A stretch of DNA of 44,519 nt from Zygophlyctis sp. KS116 (lineage: Eukaryota; Chytridiomycota): contig BAAFSQ010000067.1 of NCBI GenBank assembly GCA_054661495.1, forward strand, positions 1 through 44,519. The letters are read 5' to 3'. Below, piece after piece: positions 36,098 to 44,519 of the stretch. Each line of letters starts with the position of its first letter. Position 1 is the first letter of the stretch. The notes under the pieces were generated by a model. It was not told where the DNA came from. It saw nothing but the letters and a program-made list of their open reading frames with translations, and ran no database searches. A program made the position numbers and the translations under genes.

Positions 36098-36168
36098 CCC
36101 CTTGTCTATTGTCCTATGGTACCCCTTGGTCTCCCCTTGGTCATTGACACACACCCTGTGTCCCCTTG
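36098..36168. promoter_or_regulatory. four CCCCTTG motifs upstream of RPL24
   Basis: CCCCTTG occurs at 36098-36104, 36122-36128, 36133-36139 and 36162-36168, two of them extended to CCCCTTGGTC. All lie within 64-134 bp of the RPL24 start codon, in a GC-rich island amid AT-rich DNA. Repeated motifs at this distance suit transcription factor sites in a ribosomal-protein promoter, read on the minus strand as CAAGGGG. This is inference from position and repetition. Confidence 0.5.
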
Positions 36169-36236
36169 TGTAGTTTCACCCTAGACTTCTTTCAGACTCA
36201 GACTTCAAAAACACTTGGTTTAACTAATAATAGATT

Positions 36237-37177
36237 CTAACTTAAAACAGAATCAGTACTTTTTGCTGTTGACAAATTGGATTCATAATGATCAGATCTT
36301 ACTAGATCGAAAACCACTACAAAATATGTCTTTTTTCGATCATTAGAAGAACATACAAATCTGATTGGGCGTCCGTTCCAGTACTTTAATGCATTTAATG
36401 AAAATCCAGGAAGAACGATTCTAAATTGATTGAAATCAAAATGAGCATCGTAAAATTCAAAACTGATAATATCTGATTTGCGAAATATAACTTTGGATCG
36501 ATTGGCCTTTTTGACAAAATACTTTTTACGTTCTACTGGAGTAGGAATAGAAATAGAGTCTGAGACTAGTCTAGAATTAGATTCTGTAAAAAGATTTGAA
36601 TTATATGCCCAGCCAGGATCATTAGTATCATTGTTTTTTGTCTAGATTTAGCTATTAAATTGGTTTACAGATGGAAATTTGCTTATAAATTCTTCCTTAC
36701 TATGTACCGCCAGGAAATTTATACAAGTCAAAACTAGATTTAGTCAAGGATTTTTAAGATACCAGGTGCAATCATGTATGGATTAGATCCATTAACTTCA
36801 TACTCTAAACTTGGTTCTAACCATCTGGCTATTCTTAGTCCAATTGATGCTCCGGGTGGTGTTTTAATTGGATGGTCAAATTCCAATCCAAATATTAGAT
36901 CATCTCCAGATACATCTTCTTTAAAATTGCCTTGAATGGATATTGTGTAGAGTCTCTGCTTTGATGAGAAGTATTCGGATTTGGGATTGGAAAGGCAGCA
37001 AACTTGGTCTGGACTAGATCCACTAAAGTCCTTCATTCGTACCAGTAGATATCCACTAAACAAATCAGATTCTATTCTTGTGGGAGACTCTTCATTATTG
37101 ACCGAGAGCGGACTCAGGTTATCAACGTTGGGTCCTCCCTTGACGGTTAAATTGTAATCCGATATATTTCCACGCAT
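36237..37177 (-). CDS. DUF1769 (UPF0590-like) fungal-type protein
   Basis: Three minus-strand exons (37177-36763, 36733-36669, 36641-36237; introns 29 and 27 nt) give 294 aa. Family features: LFSGYLLVRMKDF, SSKQRLYTISIQGNFKEDVS, DDLIFGLEFDHPI, PPGASIGLRIARWLEPSLE and, near the C-terminus, VLPGFSLNALKYWNGRPIRF. These match my memory of the DUF1769/UPF0590 proteins of fungi, whose biochemical role is not established. The frame continues upstream to 37225, but that codon is TTG, so the ATG at 37177 is taken. It is divergent from the secreted-protein gene at 37370. Confidence 0.75.
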
Positions 37178-37369
37178 TACGAACCTGTGAATTCTTCCGA
37201 TCGGACAAAAAGACTCAAATAGCAAGACAATCTGTTAATATTGCATACAAACTCTATTAATGCATAATGACTGATAATGCAAAGCAGTCTGCTAAAATAT
37301 GAAAATTGCTCTGCTGATCAAACTAATTTTGCTGATCACTCATGTAAGCAGCAAGAGCTTAACCTTCAA

Positions 37370-39226
37370 ATGATTTCTCTTGGATATCTCTTCTTATTGG
37401 GAAGTCTGTCAGTTCATGGCTTTAGCTTTCAAAGTGAGCCTGCAGGTTATACTGATAGGATCAATCGGGTTGTGGGAACTTTAGAGATGGGCTCTGATGC
37501 AGACAAGAATGATTTATTTTCCACAAATGATTTAAAGAATAGTTGGTCATTAATTTTGGAGCAAAGTATACTGCAAAAGAAGAATTCTGCCTTAAGTGCA
37601 ATTTTGGAATGTCCGAGATTAATAGATTGGGCAGGTTCAGATTCTTCAGGATTTCTATTAGCTCCTATTCAGTTTGCAACGGTGCTTAAACAATTAAAGC
37701 TTGAAGGTAAATAGATTTCTAAAAGTAACATATTAGAACATTTTATTTTTGATTATGGTGATCAGGGGAAGATTATTGCTGATTTTGTCTTTAGCCAGGA
37801 TTCTTTAATTTCTAATCTTACAAGAACCACTGACGTTGAAATTGTGAATTTTGTTTTTGGTTGGATGGTATCAATCAAGTCAATTGATCATGTTCGATAT
37901 ATCCTGGATAATCAGTCCCTGTTTGGCCTAATCTCTGAAAAGAGTTTTGAAAATCAGATCATTCTTTGTCTTCAAGAAGATAATTTAGAGATTTTCAGAC
38001 TTTTGTTGGAGAATTCAAACTCTCTTAAAAGGGTTGTCAAGGATTCAAACTCTATTTGGTCTTCAGTTTTCCCTCGGGTACTAGATTATAATATGAATTT
38101 GGCTCAACGAAAGAAGAATCGTCCGTCCAAATTGATGTCTTACATCTTGTCTTCAAAAGAAATCATGAAGATGATCAACCCTAAAATTGTATCGTCAATT
38201 TGTGATGCTAGTATTTCAAACTATGAAAAGCTGGATTTGATTTCAGATAATGCAGAGGCTCTAAGAAAGATTAATAAGGATCAATTGAGTAGAGCACTTT
38301 CTGCTGGATTGAAGCGTGATGTTATTAGTGAAGTTGTTGCTCGGCTCTGGCTAACTAAACCTGAACTTTCCACATATTTGACACCCGAAATTCTTGGATT
38401 AATATTTCTCAAATCTGCTAAAAAAACTTGGAGAACAATATTTGAGGTAATCATAGATAGAGATGATTTACTGGCTTCAGTGGACGTTGGACTATTGAAT
38501 AAGGGGATCGCAATTAACACTGATAAAAATTTAGATATAATTGGAACAAAATTAATTTCATCTTCTCTTCTTCAGGAAAAGGTTACACGTTTATCTTTGG
38601 GAATTCTTTTCTCAAGATTCCTTGCTTTGCAATATGATAATATTGTAAATGCTTTTTTGGAACGAGACGAACTAATGTCTTTAGTACCTCCTCAATATTT
38701 AGCAGAAGGAATTGATTCTTTGATTGTTGAAGATACTGGGACCAATACCGAAAGCCTTGTTCAATTGTTTTTGACTGACAAATACATTGCCCGTATTACA
38801 GATGCTGATTGGTGGACTATTGTCAAACATTCCATTCGATTTAACAAAAGAAAAATCTGGACTAAATTTTTCCAACATGATTCTATAATTCGTAGACTTC
38901 CTACTACATTCTTAAAGAAAATCAAGAAATATGTAGAGCAAGACCAGCAGACCGCCATTACACAAATTCTTAAAGAAAGGCCATCAGAAAACATTATGTC
39001 TAATGTTAGAAAATATGTTCATAGATTTAAAGATCGCAGAGTCAAACCTCAAATCAGTTATTCTCTTCCAACATTCAGTCGTGAAGAGATTCAAGCTGAA
39101 TTTAATGAAATTAAAGATATGGTAAAGGAGATGACAAAAGATGGACATGCACTAACTTTAAGTGAAAAGGATAGTTTAATTCATAGAGTTTTGGAAAATC
39201 ATGTTCCTAAATATGGAGAAATATAA
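37370..39226 (+). CDS. large predicted secreted protein, family unknown
   Basis: Two exons (37370-37706, 37737-39226) with a 30-nt intron give 608 aa. The ATG at 37370 begins a clear signal peptide (MISLGYLFLLGSLSVHGFSF); the in-frame ATG at 37277 would put 31 hydrophilic residues before it and is less likely. The mature part is almost entirely helical with repeated short units of the kind LVxxFLTDKYIARITDADW, IFEVIIDRDDLLASVDVGLL, VNAFLERDELMSLVPPQYL, each pairing a helix with an aspartate-containing turn. It resembles an alpha-solenoid but matches no family I can name. The C-terminus is basic then acidic. A secreted, lineage-specific protein in a suspected parasite is a candidate effector, but function is unknown. 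Confidence 0.75.
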
Positions 39227-39330
39227 TAAATAAGTTCTGAAAGTTTGAAGACGATAAGTCTGTGTACACGACACGAGCGGTCATATTAAAACGCGTTTTA
39301 AAGAAGCGTGAGAATACATTTATCTTTCAA

Positions 39331-40543
39331 ATGCCATATTCTCAATCAATATTGCTCTTGCTTGTGGCAGGCATGCTATTTACTGGAACAATAAATACTA
39401 TTTTAAACAAGTTGCAAGATTTGACATGCGTTGAAAATTGTGATGCTGATCCATCTCAACAGCATCATTTTGAACAGCCTATATGGCAAACACTCAACAT
39501 GTTCATCGGAGAAGCATTATGTCTAATTGTATATTACGCAAGCAGTTTGTTTGAATCGCGGTCGACGGAAAGCGTAGCTGATCAAGAGTCTCTAAACTCA
39601 CAAGATCTAAACTCTACTCAGTCTTTGAATGCTCCGAAAGGTATTGCGATGACAGGAAAATCTAATTTTCTACTTTGGATCCCAACAATGTGTAAGCATT
39701 AAACATGATAACTTGTCCAGGCGATCTTACAGCGACAACACTCATGAATGTAGGTCTTATTTACATTTCAGCATCAATCTATCAAATGCTAAGAGGATCG
39801 GTAGTCCTTTTCACTGGAATTTTATCATCAATATTTCTTCATCGAAAACATCCACGTTATAGATGGTTTGCTCTATCGACTATATTTTTAGGCGTTGCTA
39901 TTGTTGGACTAGCTGGAATAATTCAAAATGGGAAAACAGCAAAAATATCAATACATGGATCACCGATTGGTATTTTTATGGTTGTTTTGGCTCAAGTTTT
40001 TACTTCTATTCAGTTTGTGATTGAAGAGAAAATAATGCATAAATACTCTGTTCCTGCTCTAAAAGCTGTCGGTTTAGAGGGAATCTTTGGCTTGATTACA
40101 GTTTTGATTGTTCTTCCTATTCTACATTTTTCTTATGGTATAAAAGGACCAAAAGGGAATTTCGCTGATGTAGTGACTGGATATCATGAAATGTTTGATA
40201 ATCCTCAAGTTTGGATTGCAGGAATAGGAATCATTTTTAGTATTGCATTTTTTAATTGGTTCGGACTAACTGTCACTCGCAGTATATCGGCTACATCCAG
40301 ATCTACGATTGATACATGCAGGTAAATATTTCAAGAAATAAGAATAGAACTATATTTATTTGGATCATATCACTAGCTTTAGAATGGGAAACATTCAAAT
40401 CATTACAAGTGGTTGGATTTGCGGTGTTAATTTATGGAACGTTTATCTTTAATGATGTGATTCGACCTCCTCCATTAAAAATCCTTGAAGCACCTCAAGA
40501 TTTGGCAGGGGAAGAAGATCCTCTGCTCCAGGGCGTTGAGTGA
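39331..40543 (+). CDS. SLC35F6: SLC35F6-like multipass transporter (EamA/nucleotide-sugar transporter fold)
   Basis: Three exons (39331-39691, 39721-40321, 40348-40543; introns 29 and 26 nt) give 385 aa. About ten membrane helices. Family marks: MPYSQSILLLLVAGMLFTGT and INTILNKLQD at the N-terminus, ISASIYQMLRGSVVLFTGIL, ASIYQ-type helix 4, LAQVFTSIQFVIEEKIMHKY, and LTVTRSISATSRSTIDT followed by FIWIISLALEWETFKSLQ. SLC35F6 is a lysosomal/mitochondria-linked member of the SLC35 family with unclear substrate. The last exon and 3' flank are the left member of the duplicated 213-bp block. The acceptor at 40347 is selected because it restores the RTIFIWIISLALEW segment. Confidence 0.9.
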
Positions 40544-40597
40544 TTTTCGCGTTTATAAAATGAAATTGTTTTTATCATTTATCTTGTCCATTGTATG
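40385..40597 (+). repeat. left copy of a 213-bp duplicated block
   Basis: Reads the same as 42475-42687 at every position I compared (offset 2,090 bp). It covers the last 52 codons plus stop of SLC35F6, the short intergenic spacer, and the first 38 bp of an MCFD2-like coding region. Similarity continues past 40597 in a degraded form. Confidence 0.95.
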
Positions 40598-40640
40598 ACA
40601 ATTTCGATATTCACTCTTATCCAAAGGAATATATAGGGGA
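40560..40640 (+). pseudogene. 5' remnant of an MCFD2-like EF-hand gene (left copy)
   Basis: Starts with the same ATG and signal-peptide codons as the intact gene at 42650. After 40597 it lacks 14 nt relative to the intact copy, then keeps a weakly diverged stretch (GATATTCACTC, CCAAAGGA) before all similarity fades near 40640. The EF-hands are gone. This is the dead partner of 42650-43057, produced by the segmental duplication. Confidence 0.85.
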
Positions 40641-40644
40641 TTTA

Positions 40645-41425
40645 TCTACCATTGTATCGATAACTATAGAAATCAGCTATTGTTTTAATAATTCAATAAT
40701 ACCAACGCCACTCTTGGTACTTGAGCATTGAATAGACCCATATACGGAAACCTTAAGAGCAGCTTGACAAATCTTATAATTGCCCATGACTTGAAGCTAT
40801 TCACTCTAATATATTATCAAAATATTATAAAAATACCCCCAACTACTTGAAAAAGCCAAAAGATCAAGTGGTAAACTAGAAAGGAGATTAATCCATCCCC
40901 ATTTAGTTACAAGATACATTTTTGTAGCAGCCCCTGAATCTGTAATATGAATCCCATATTCATCCGTAAAAGACAAGTGTGCTGAAAGATAACAATCAAT
41001 CAAAAAAACAATATCTAGACACAAAAAGCAAATAACCCATCCAACAGACATAAACTGAACAAACCATCCAAACAATACCGGAGTTATAACCAAATTTAAA
41101 AGATACAGCAGTAGTATATATAGGGGACCGAATAATACCAGTATTTGTTATAAAGTATGTAAAAAGATGATTGGGTTTCCTCCAATATATTGAGGGATAT
41201 ATCATCCAAAATACAAACTTTTGGCATTTAGCTTTTAGAATCAAATCAGAATCTAAATGTCTAATTTTAAAGGCATCTCTCTGTGCTGTGACACAAACTA
41301 TAAAATTGGACAGAGCTCTTACCAATTTGTTGAAACATCAATTTATCGGAGACAGCAATATTGGTTAAAAATGGCTGAGCAGTATGCTGCGTTGCTTCTG
41401 AGTTGAAATTTAGATCAAGAATCTG
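40645..41425 (-). pseudogene. decayed N-terminal part of a cyclic-nucleotide-gated channel (left copy)
   Basis: Minus-strand coding remains show S1-S4 of a CNG-type channel: ILVLFGPLYILLLYLLNLVI, VITPVLFGWF, SVGWVICFLCLDIVFLIDCY, WGWINLLSSLPLDLLAF, then after a 29-nt intron (40808-40836 region) SWAIIRFVKLLLRFP. Upstream, a readable frame includes EATQHTAQPFLTNIAVSDKL and another small intron. At least one in-frame stop lies near 41240 and a frameshift near 41150. It ends in a degraded region whose sequence still resembles the start of the S5 exon of the intact channel near 44420. The pore and nucleotide-binding domain are missing. It is a host-gene duplicate, not a functional second channel. 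Confidence 0.75.
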
Positions 41426-41483
41426 ATTTTTATGTGAAGAATTTAGGAAAACTTAATTTAGATCACATTTTCTTTATGGACAC

Positions 41484-42443
41484 TTAACGTTCAATGATGA
41501 ACTCTGTCGGTGGGTTTTTTACATCGTAAAGGTTTCCAGATGGATAAACACAAAAAAATCCTTGGTTGTGTGCATTCTCTCTTATCTCCTTCGGAAACAA
41601 GGTACCACACAATACCCCAACATACTTTGTACAATTTCTAAACTCTGGTTGGGCGTTGAGCTGAAACTTCTTGAAATCTTTGATTCTTTGAGGCAACTTG
41701 TTAACTTGCTTCAAGCTCATATTATGCTTAGCTACACAGAGATATAATACATCACCATCTCTAAAGACAGCGCCCCACTCTTGAACAATGGTTTTTTCAT
41801 CTGGGCCCATAATATCTGTTGGCATATCTACTACTGAATCAGCAAGCTCATTTAACAAGAAGCGCTTCATGGCCAAGTAAGTTTCTTCCTCCATCGCTCT
41901 GTCTTCCAGTTGCTGCCATCGCAGTTCGTCAACAAACGACTTTTCGTAGCGAGAATATACATTGTACTTTTCTCCATCAACCAATTGTTCCAACGATGTT
42001 ATCCGCTTCTTTGGATTGGACAACAAATAGAGAGCCGAGCCTTTTCCTTCAAATATCTGCTTCAAGTCAGCTTCTTTTCGGACAACAACCTCTGTAAAAC
42101 TATCAAGAGGACGACATTCTTCATCAATATCCTGGACAAAGATATTTTTAATTGATTCTTGAGTTTTCACAAAGACAGGTGATTCATCGGTATTTGGTTC
42201 AACAAATTTAGACAATTCTTCAATTGTAAGTCCAGGGCGAAGTGGAGCATCAGTCAATGTCTTGTGAATGGTGAGTTGATCAGAGGAAATAGCGTTGAGC
42301 TTTGGAGAGAGTTTCTTCTTGATAGCTAGAGTAAAGTCACTGATATTCAAACAACCAGAAGTATAGACTTGAGTTGCTTGACTGCCATTGTGTTTAACCC
42401 ATAACTTGGCTAGACTGCTTCTGAAACGAACGATTCTCAACAT
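41484..42443 (-). CDS. Crinkler (CRN)-like effector candidate with possible nuclease-fold C-terminal domain
   Basis: Intronless, 319 aa. The N-terminal 70 residues (KLWVKHNGSQATQVYTSGCL, ISDFTLAIKKKLSP, LTIHKTLTDAPLRPGLTIEE) have the shape of the ubiquitin-like header domain of Crinkler proteins found in oomycetes, chytrids, Rozella and Rhizophagus. A middle part (SPVFVKTQESIKNIF, ALYLLSNPKKRITSLEQL) is followed by a C-terminal domain with RWQQLEDRAMEEETYLAMKR, IVQEWGAVFRDGDVLYLCVA-KH and VGVLCGTLFPKEIRE. The D...xAK arrangement recalls PD-(D/E)xK nucleases; the usual acidic residue before AK is V here, so activity is doubtful. No classical signal peptide is obvious, as is common in fungal CRNs. 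It sits exactly between the two copies of the segmental duplication. Confidence 0.7.
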   Translation of the reverse strand: MLRIVRFRSSLAKLWVKHNGSQATQVYTSGCLNISDFTLAIKKKLSPKLNAISSDQLTIHKTLTDAPLRPGLTIEELSKFVEPNTDESPVFVKTQESIKNIFVQDIDEECRPLDSFTEVVVRKEADLKQIFEGKGSALYLLSNPKKRITSLEQLVDGEKYNVYSRYEKSFVDELRWQQLEDRAMEEETYLAMKRFLLNELADSVVDMPTDIMGPDEKTIVQEWGAVFRDGDVLYLCVAKHNMSLKQVNKLPQRIKDFKKFQLNAQPEFRNCTKYVGVLCGTLFPKEIRENAHNQGFFCVYPSGNLYDVKNPPTEFIIER

Positions 42444-42474
42444 GTTTTCAAGTTGAAACTAGGGTGACAGTTGG

Positions 42475-42633
42475 TGGGAAACATTCAAATCATTACAAGT
42501 GGTTGGATTTGCGGTGTTAATTTATGGAACGTTTATCTTTAATGATGTGATTCGACCTCCTCCATTAAAAATCCTTGAAGCACCTCAAGATTTGGCAGGG
42601 GAAGAAGATCCTCTGCTCCAGGGCGTTGAGTGA
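42475..42633 (+). pseudogene. 3' scrap of SLC35F6 (right copy)
   Basis: Matches the last 52 codons and stop of the intact SLC35F6 gene (40385-40543) with no difference seen. The upstream junction at 42474/42475 joins directly to the 5' flank of the Crinkler-like gene, so no upstream exons or promoter of SLC35F6 remain. It cannot make the transporter. Confidence 0.9.
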
Positions 42634-42687
42634 TTTTCGCGTTTATAAAATGAAATTGTTTTTATCATTTATCTTGTCCATTGTATG
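42475..42687 (+). repeat. right copy of the 213-bp duplicated block
   Basis: Partner of 40385-40597 in direct orientation. The right edge of perfect identity falls inside the MCFD2-like gene, which is intact on this side. Confidence 0.95.
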
Positions 42688-43057
42688 TGCGGTTGAGCCG
42701 GACTTTGGAGATATTCACTCTGATCCAAAGGATTTTAGAAAGGATTTTATTGCTCATCATAAAAGAGATGATAATGTTGGTGATGTCAAGTAAATTCCAA
42801 TCATTTACTCTAGAGCGTCAGAAATTTTTGATGAGGATCAAAACGATGATACGTTTTACTGGTTTAGCCTTCATGATTATAATCATGATGGGTTTCTTGA
42901 TGGGCATGAATTGAGGTATGCATGGATGGCGTCTGATCCGTCGAAATATACAAAAGAAATCGCTGAGACAATGGTAGATAAGATTCTGGAAAAGGATGAT
43001 TTAGATAATGATGGAAGAATATCTTGGGAAGAATATTTATCTGCTAATAATAAATAA
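42650..43057 (+). CDS. MCFD2-like secreted/ER-lumen EF-hand protein
   Basis: Two exons (42650-42789, 42814-43057) with a 24-nt intron give 127 aa. A signal peptide (MKLFLSFILSIVCAVE) is followed by two EF-hands: HDYNHDGFLDGHEL and DDLDNDGRISWEEYL. The segment FYWFSLHDYNHDGFLDG and the spacing to the second hand resemble MCFD2 (HYFKMHDYDGNNLLDGLEL), the calcium-binding partner of the LMAN1 cargo receptor in ER-to-Golgi export. Other small secreted EF-hand proteins cannot be excluded. A broken copy lies at 40560-40640. Its stop is 12 bp from the stop of the convergent CNG channel gene. Confidence 0.8.
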
Positions 43058-43069
43058 AATTCTGTCCGA

Positions 43070-44519
43070 TTATGACTTTGTATTGCTAAATGATCGTGAT
43101 TGTCGACCTGGTGTTGTTAGGAATGGTTGAGTTGTTGAAGGGGCTCTGAAAGATGGTGATTTCAGAAATTGTCTTTGCGGATTAATGTCTTGTTTTGATG
43201 ACATGTTTGAAACAGGTTGATGTTGATCTCTAGAAATGATGCTAGAGGCAAGTGATGCAATACTTCCAAAGATTGATGATTTTGGACGAATCTCTCTTTC
43301 TAATTTTGCCTGAGCTTCTCTTTCTTCTTCTAGCTTTTTAGCGGCTTCCAGAGCTGCCTGTTCTGCCTTTTTACGCATTTCATTTTCTTCTCTTTCCTTG
43401 ATTGTGCGTTGAATTCGTTCAGAAATGATTGGGAATTGAGTTAAAATAAAGTTGTAATCATCTTTGGTCAGCATGCATAGTTCAACATTTCCTTTTGCTC
43501 TAGCTGATGCAGTTCTTTTACAATCTAATTGATAAGTTTGATAAATGTTACTTTTAAAAAGTGCAATTTCCCCAAAGAATGATCCTGTTCCTAATGTTAC
43601 AAATATTTGTCCAGAGTCTCCCACAATCTCTACTTGTCCTGATTTAATAAAGAACATTTCTTGTCCTTCATCATCCTTTCTAAATATAAAACATCCTTCA
43701 ATGATATGTATAGGCTAGATTTTTTAATTAAGATATAGGTACCTTTATCTTTAAAGACACAGAATATTGAAATTGAATGTCTGTATCCTGGAATAGCGGG
43801 ACTTTTTTAACCAGATCCAAATATAAAAAGTTTTTGATTTCTTGTTGAAGAGATTTAGGAAGGTCGTCAAAGAGTTTTGCTTCATCAACACCTTGACTTC
43901 GCATCCACTGTAACTCTTTGTGAGAGTTTACCATCTTCAATTATTTTATGTTTGGTGTACCTTTTGTAGCTCTGGAATAATACCCTTTTCTCTCATATAC
44001 TGTCTCAGCCTATCCATCTCAAATTTATGTCGTTCCTCTAATAACTTAGTTTTCAAATTGTATTATACCAGCCTGACTTGATATAACCGTATCATCCATC
44101 ATTTCTACAATACCTAGAATTAGAAATATTGGTATTTACTATGTATATTCCCAAATACAGTGCCATATGCTAAAATTCCAGCTATAAATTCAAAAACAAC
44201 ATAAACGTTTTCTCCATCTTTATATGCACTCCGAAGTTTGAGAACCAGGGACTTTAAAGCTGAAATATAACTCACAAGATATTGTGTAGAGAATACAGCT
44301 TCTGATAGGTGCTCCTTGTCTATCCATCGCGGAGGACTAAGACAAGACTCTAAAAACCAAAATAAGCATCCATCAATATGACCAAGTACAAGTAAAACAA
44401 CCATTGTCTTGATCAATCTAGAAATCGGCTTGCCGCTAGAGTAGAAAGACCAGTAGAAAGCAATGGCTTTTTAAAATTGACGCATGTTCCAAATTTAGCT
44501 GACAATTCTTCAATGCTAA
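43070..44519 (-). CDS. cyclic-nucleotide-gated/HCN-type channel, C-terminal part (runs off the window)
   Basis: Minus-strand exons 44466-44140, 44113-44069, 44037-43961, 43934-43743 and 43714-43070; introns 26, 31, 26 and 28 nt. The acceptor for the first visible exon is 44467; coding upstream is unresolved. Order: S5 (MVVLLVLGHIDGCLFWFLES), pore region, S6 (VVFEFIAGILAYGTVFGNI), C-linker (RHKFEMDRLRQYMREKGI, LPKSLQQEIKNFLYLDLVKK), cyclic-nucleotide-binding domain with FFGEIALF and the cNMP-binding RTASARAKG, then a coiled-coil K/E-rich tail and a serine-rich end. In flagellated fungi such channels act in zoospore signalling. The expected T-x-G selectivity filter is not recognisable between S5 and S6. 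The family assignment is firm; ion selectivity is unknown. Confidence 0.88.

Noticed and set aside
37178-37225. Longer N-terminus for the DUF1769 gene
   Set aside because: The frame has no ATG there; it starts at a TTG codon.
40316-40347. Read-through of the SLC35F6 segment 40322-40347 as coding
   Set aside because: Splicing it out joins the conserved helix in frame (RTIFIWIISLALEW) and gives 1,158 nt; retention shifts away from the family sequence.
40645-41425. Second functional CNG channel gene
   Set aside because: It has an in-frame stop and a frameshift, ends after S4, and lacks the pore and nucleotide-binding domain.
554-44519. Ciliate-type genetic code suggested by ~25-nt introns
   Set aside because: TAA, TAG and TGA all end genes at expected places, and no conserved exon carries an in-frame stop.
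1-44519. Retroelement, LTR or other mobile-element remains
   Set aside because: No reverse transcriptase, integrase, transposase, terminal repeats or target-site duplications were recognised; the 213-bp direct repeat consists of host gene sequence.

Overview
The window is nuclear DNA from a compact, AT-rich eukaryote. Standard stop codons are used (TAA, TAG and TGA all end genes). Nearly every gene is broken by tiny spliceosomal introns: I placed 75, of which 74 are 23-34 nt (mostly GTA...TAG) and one is 63 nt. Gene spacing is 10-250 bp and some convergent genes overlap at their 3' ends. The content mixes a motile cilium/flagellum (inner-arm dynein DNAH10, transition-zone TMEM17, PTPDC1), opisthokont-style housekeeping genes (PAN2, STN1, KIN17, CSN6, DNAJC8, Nup58, transketolase, RPL24), a fungal-type DUF1769 protein and a Crinkler-like effector candidate. 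This best fits an early-diverging zoosporic fungus, possibly a Cryptomycota/Rozella-type or chytrid-like parasite. That placement is inference from gene content, not a database match.

Layout. 1-553: left edge, unresolved, possible minus-strand exon. 554-2951: fusion of a DEDD 3'-5' exonuclease with an SF1 (UPF1-like) helicase. 3290-4263: STN1. 4313-7870: PAN2 with 14 introns. 7910-8146: small orphan. 8132-8719 (minus): UBAC2/Dsc2-like protein. 8789-11051 (minus): transketolase. 11148-12534: tandem class II aldolase/adducin-fold protein. 12603-12975: RING protein. 13100-13669 (minus): TMEM17. 13865-14766: CSN6. 14752-15552 (minus): KIN17. 15698-16345: FG-less Nup58. 16439-17080: DNAJC8-like. 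17142-18388: CHID1-like. 18400-18747 (minus): orphan. 18820-20887 (minus): PTPDC1. 20949-35276 (minus): DNAH10 with 19 exons and 4,612 codons. 35531-36034 (minus): RPL24. 36237-37177 (minus): DUF1769 protein. 37370-39226: large predicted secreted protein. 39331-40543: SLC35F6-like transporter.

The right end (40385-44519) is a segmental duplication. The ancestral order looks like SLC35F6 > MCFD2-like > < cyclic-nucleotide-gated channel. A 213-bp block (end of SLC35F6 plus start of MCFD2) is present twice with no difference seen, 2,090 bp apart. The left copy keeps an intact SLC35F6 but has decayed MCFD2 and CNG remnants. The right copy keeps intact MCFD2-like and CNG genes but only a 3' scrap of SLC35F6. 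Between the copies sits an intronless Crinkler-like gene with a possible nuclease-fold C-terminal domain. I consider this the most unusual part of the window, followed by the uniform ultra-short introns and the exonuclease-helicase fusion.

Functional themes are flagellar biology (DNAH10, PTPDC1, TMEM17), RNA and telomere metabolism (PAN2, STN1, exonuclease-helicase, KIN17, DNAJC8), secretory pathway (MCFD2-like, UBAC2-like, CHID1-like) and possible host interaction (Crinkler-like, 608-aa secreted protein). No rRNA, tRNA, CRISPR array or transposon/retroelement protein was recognised.
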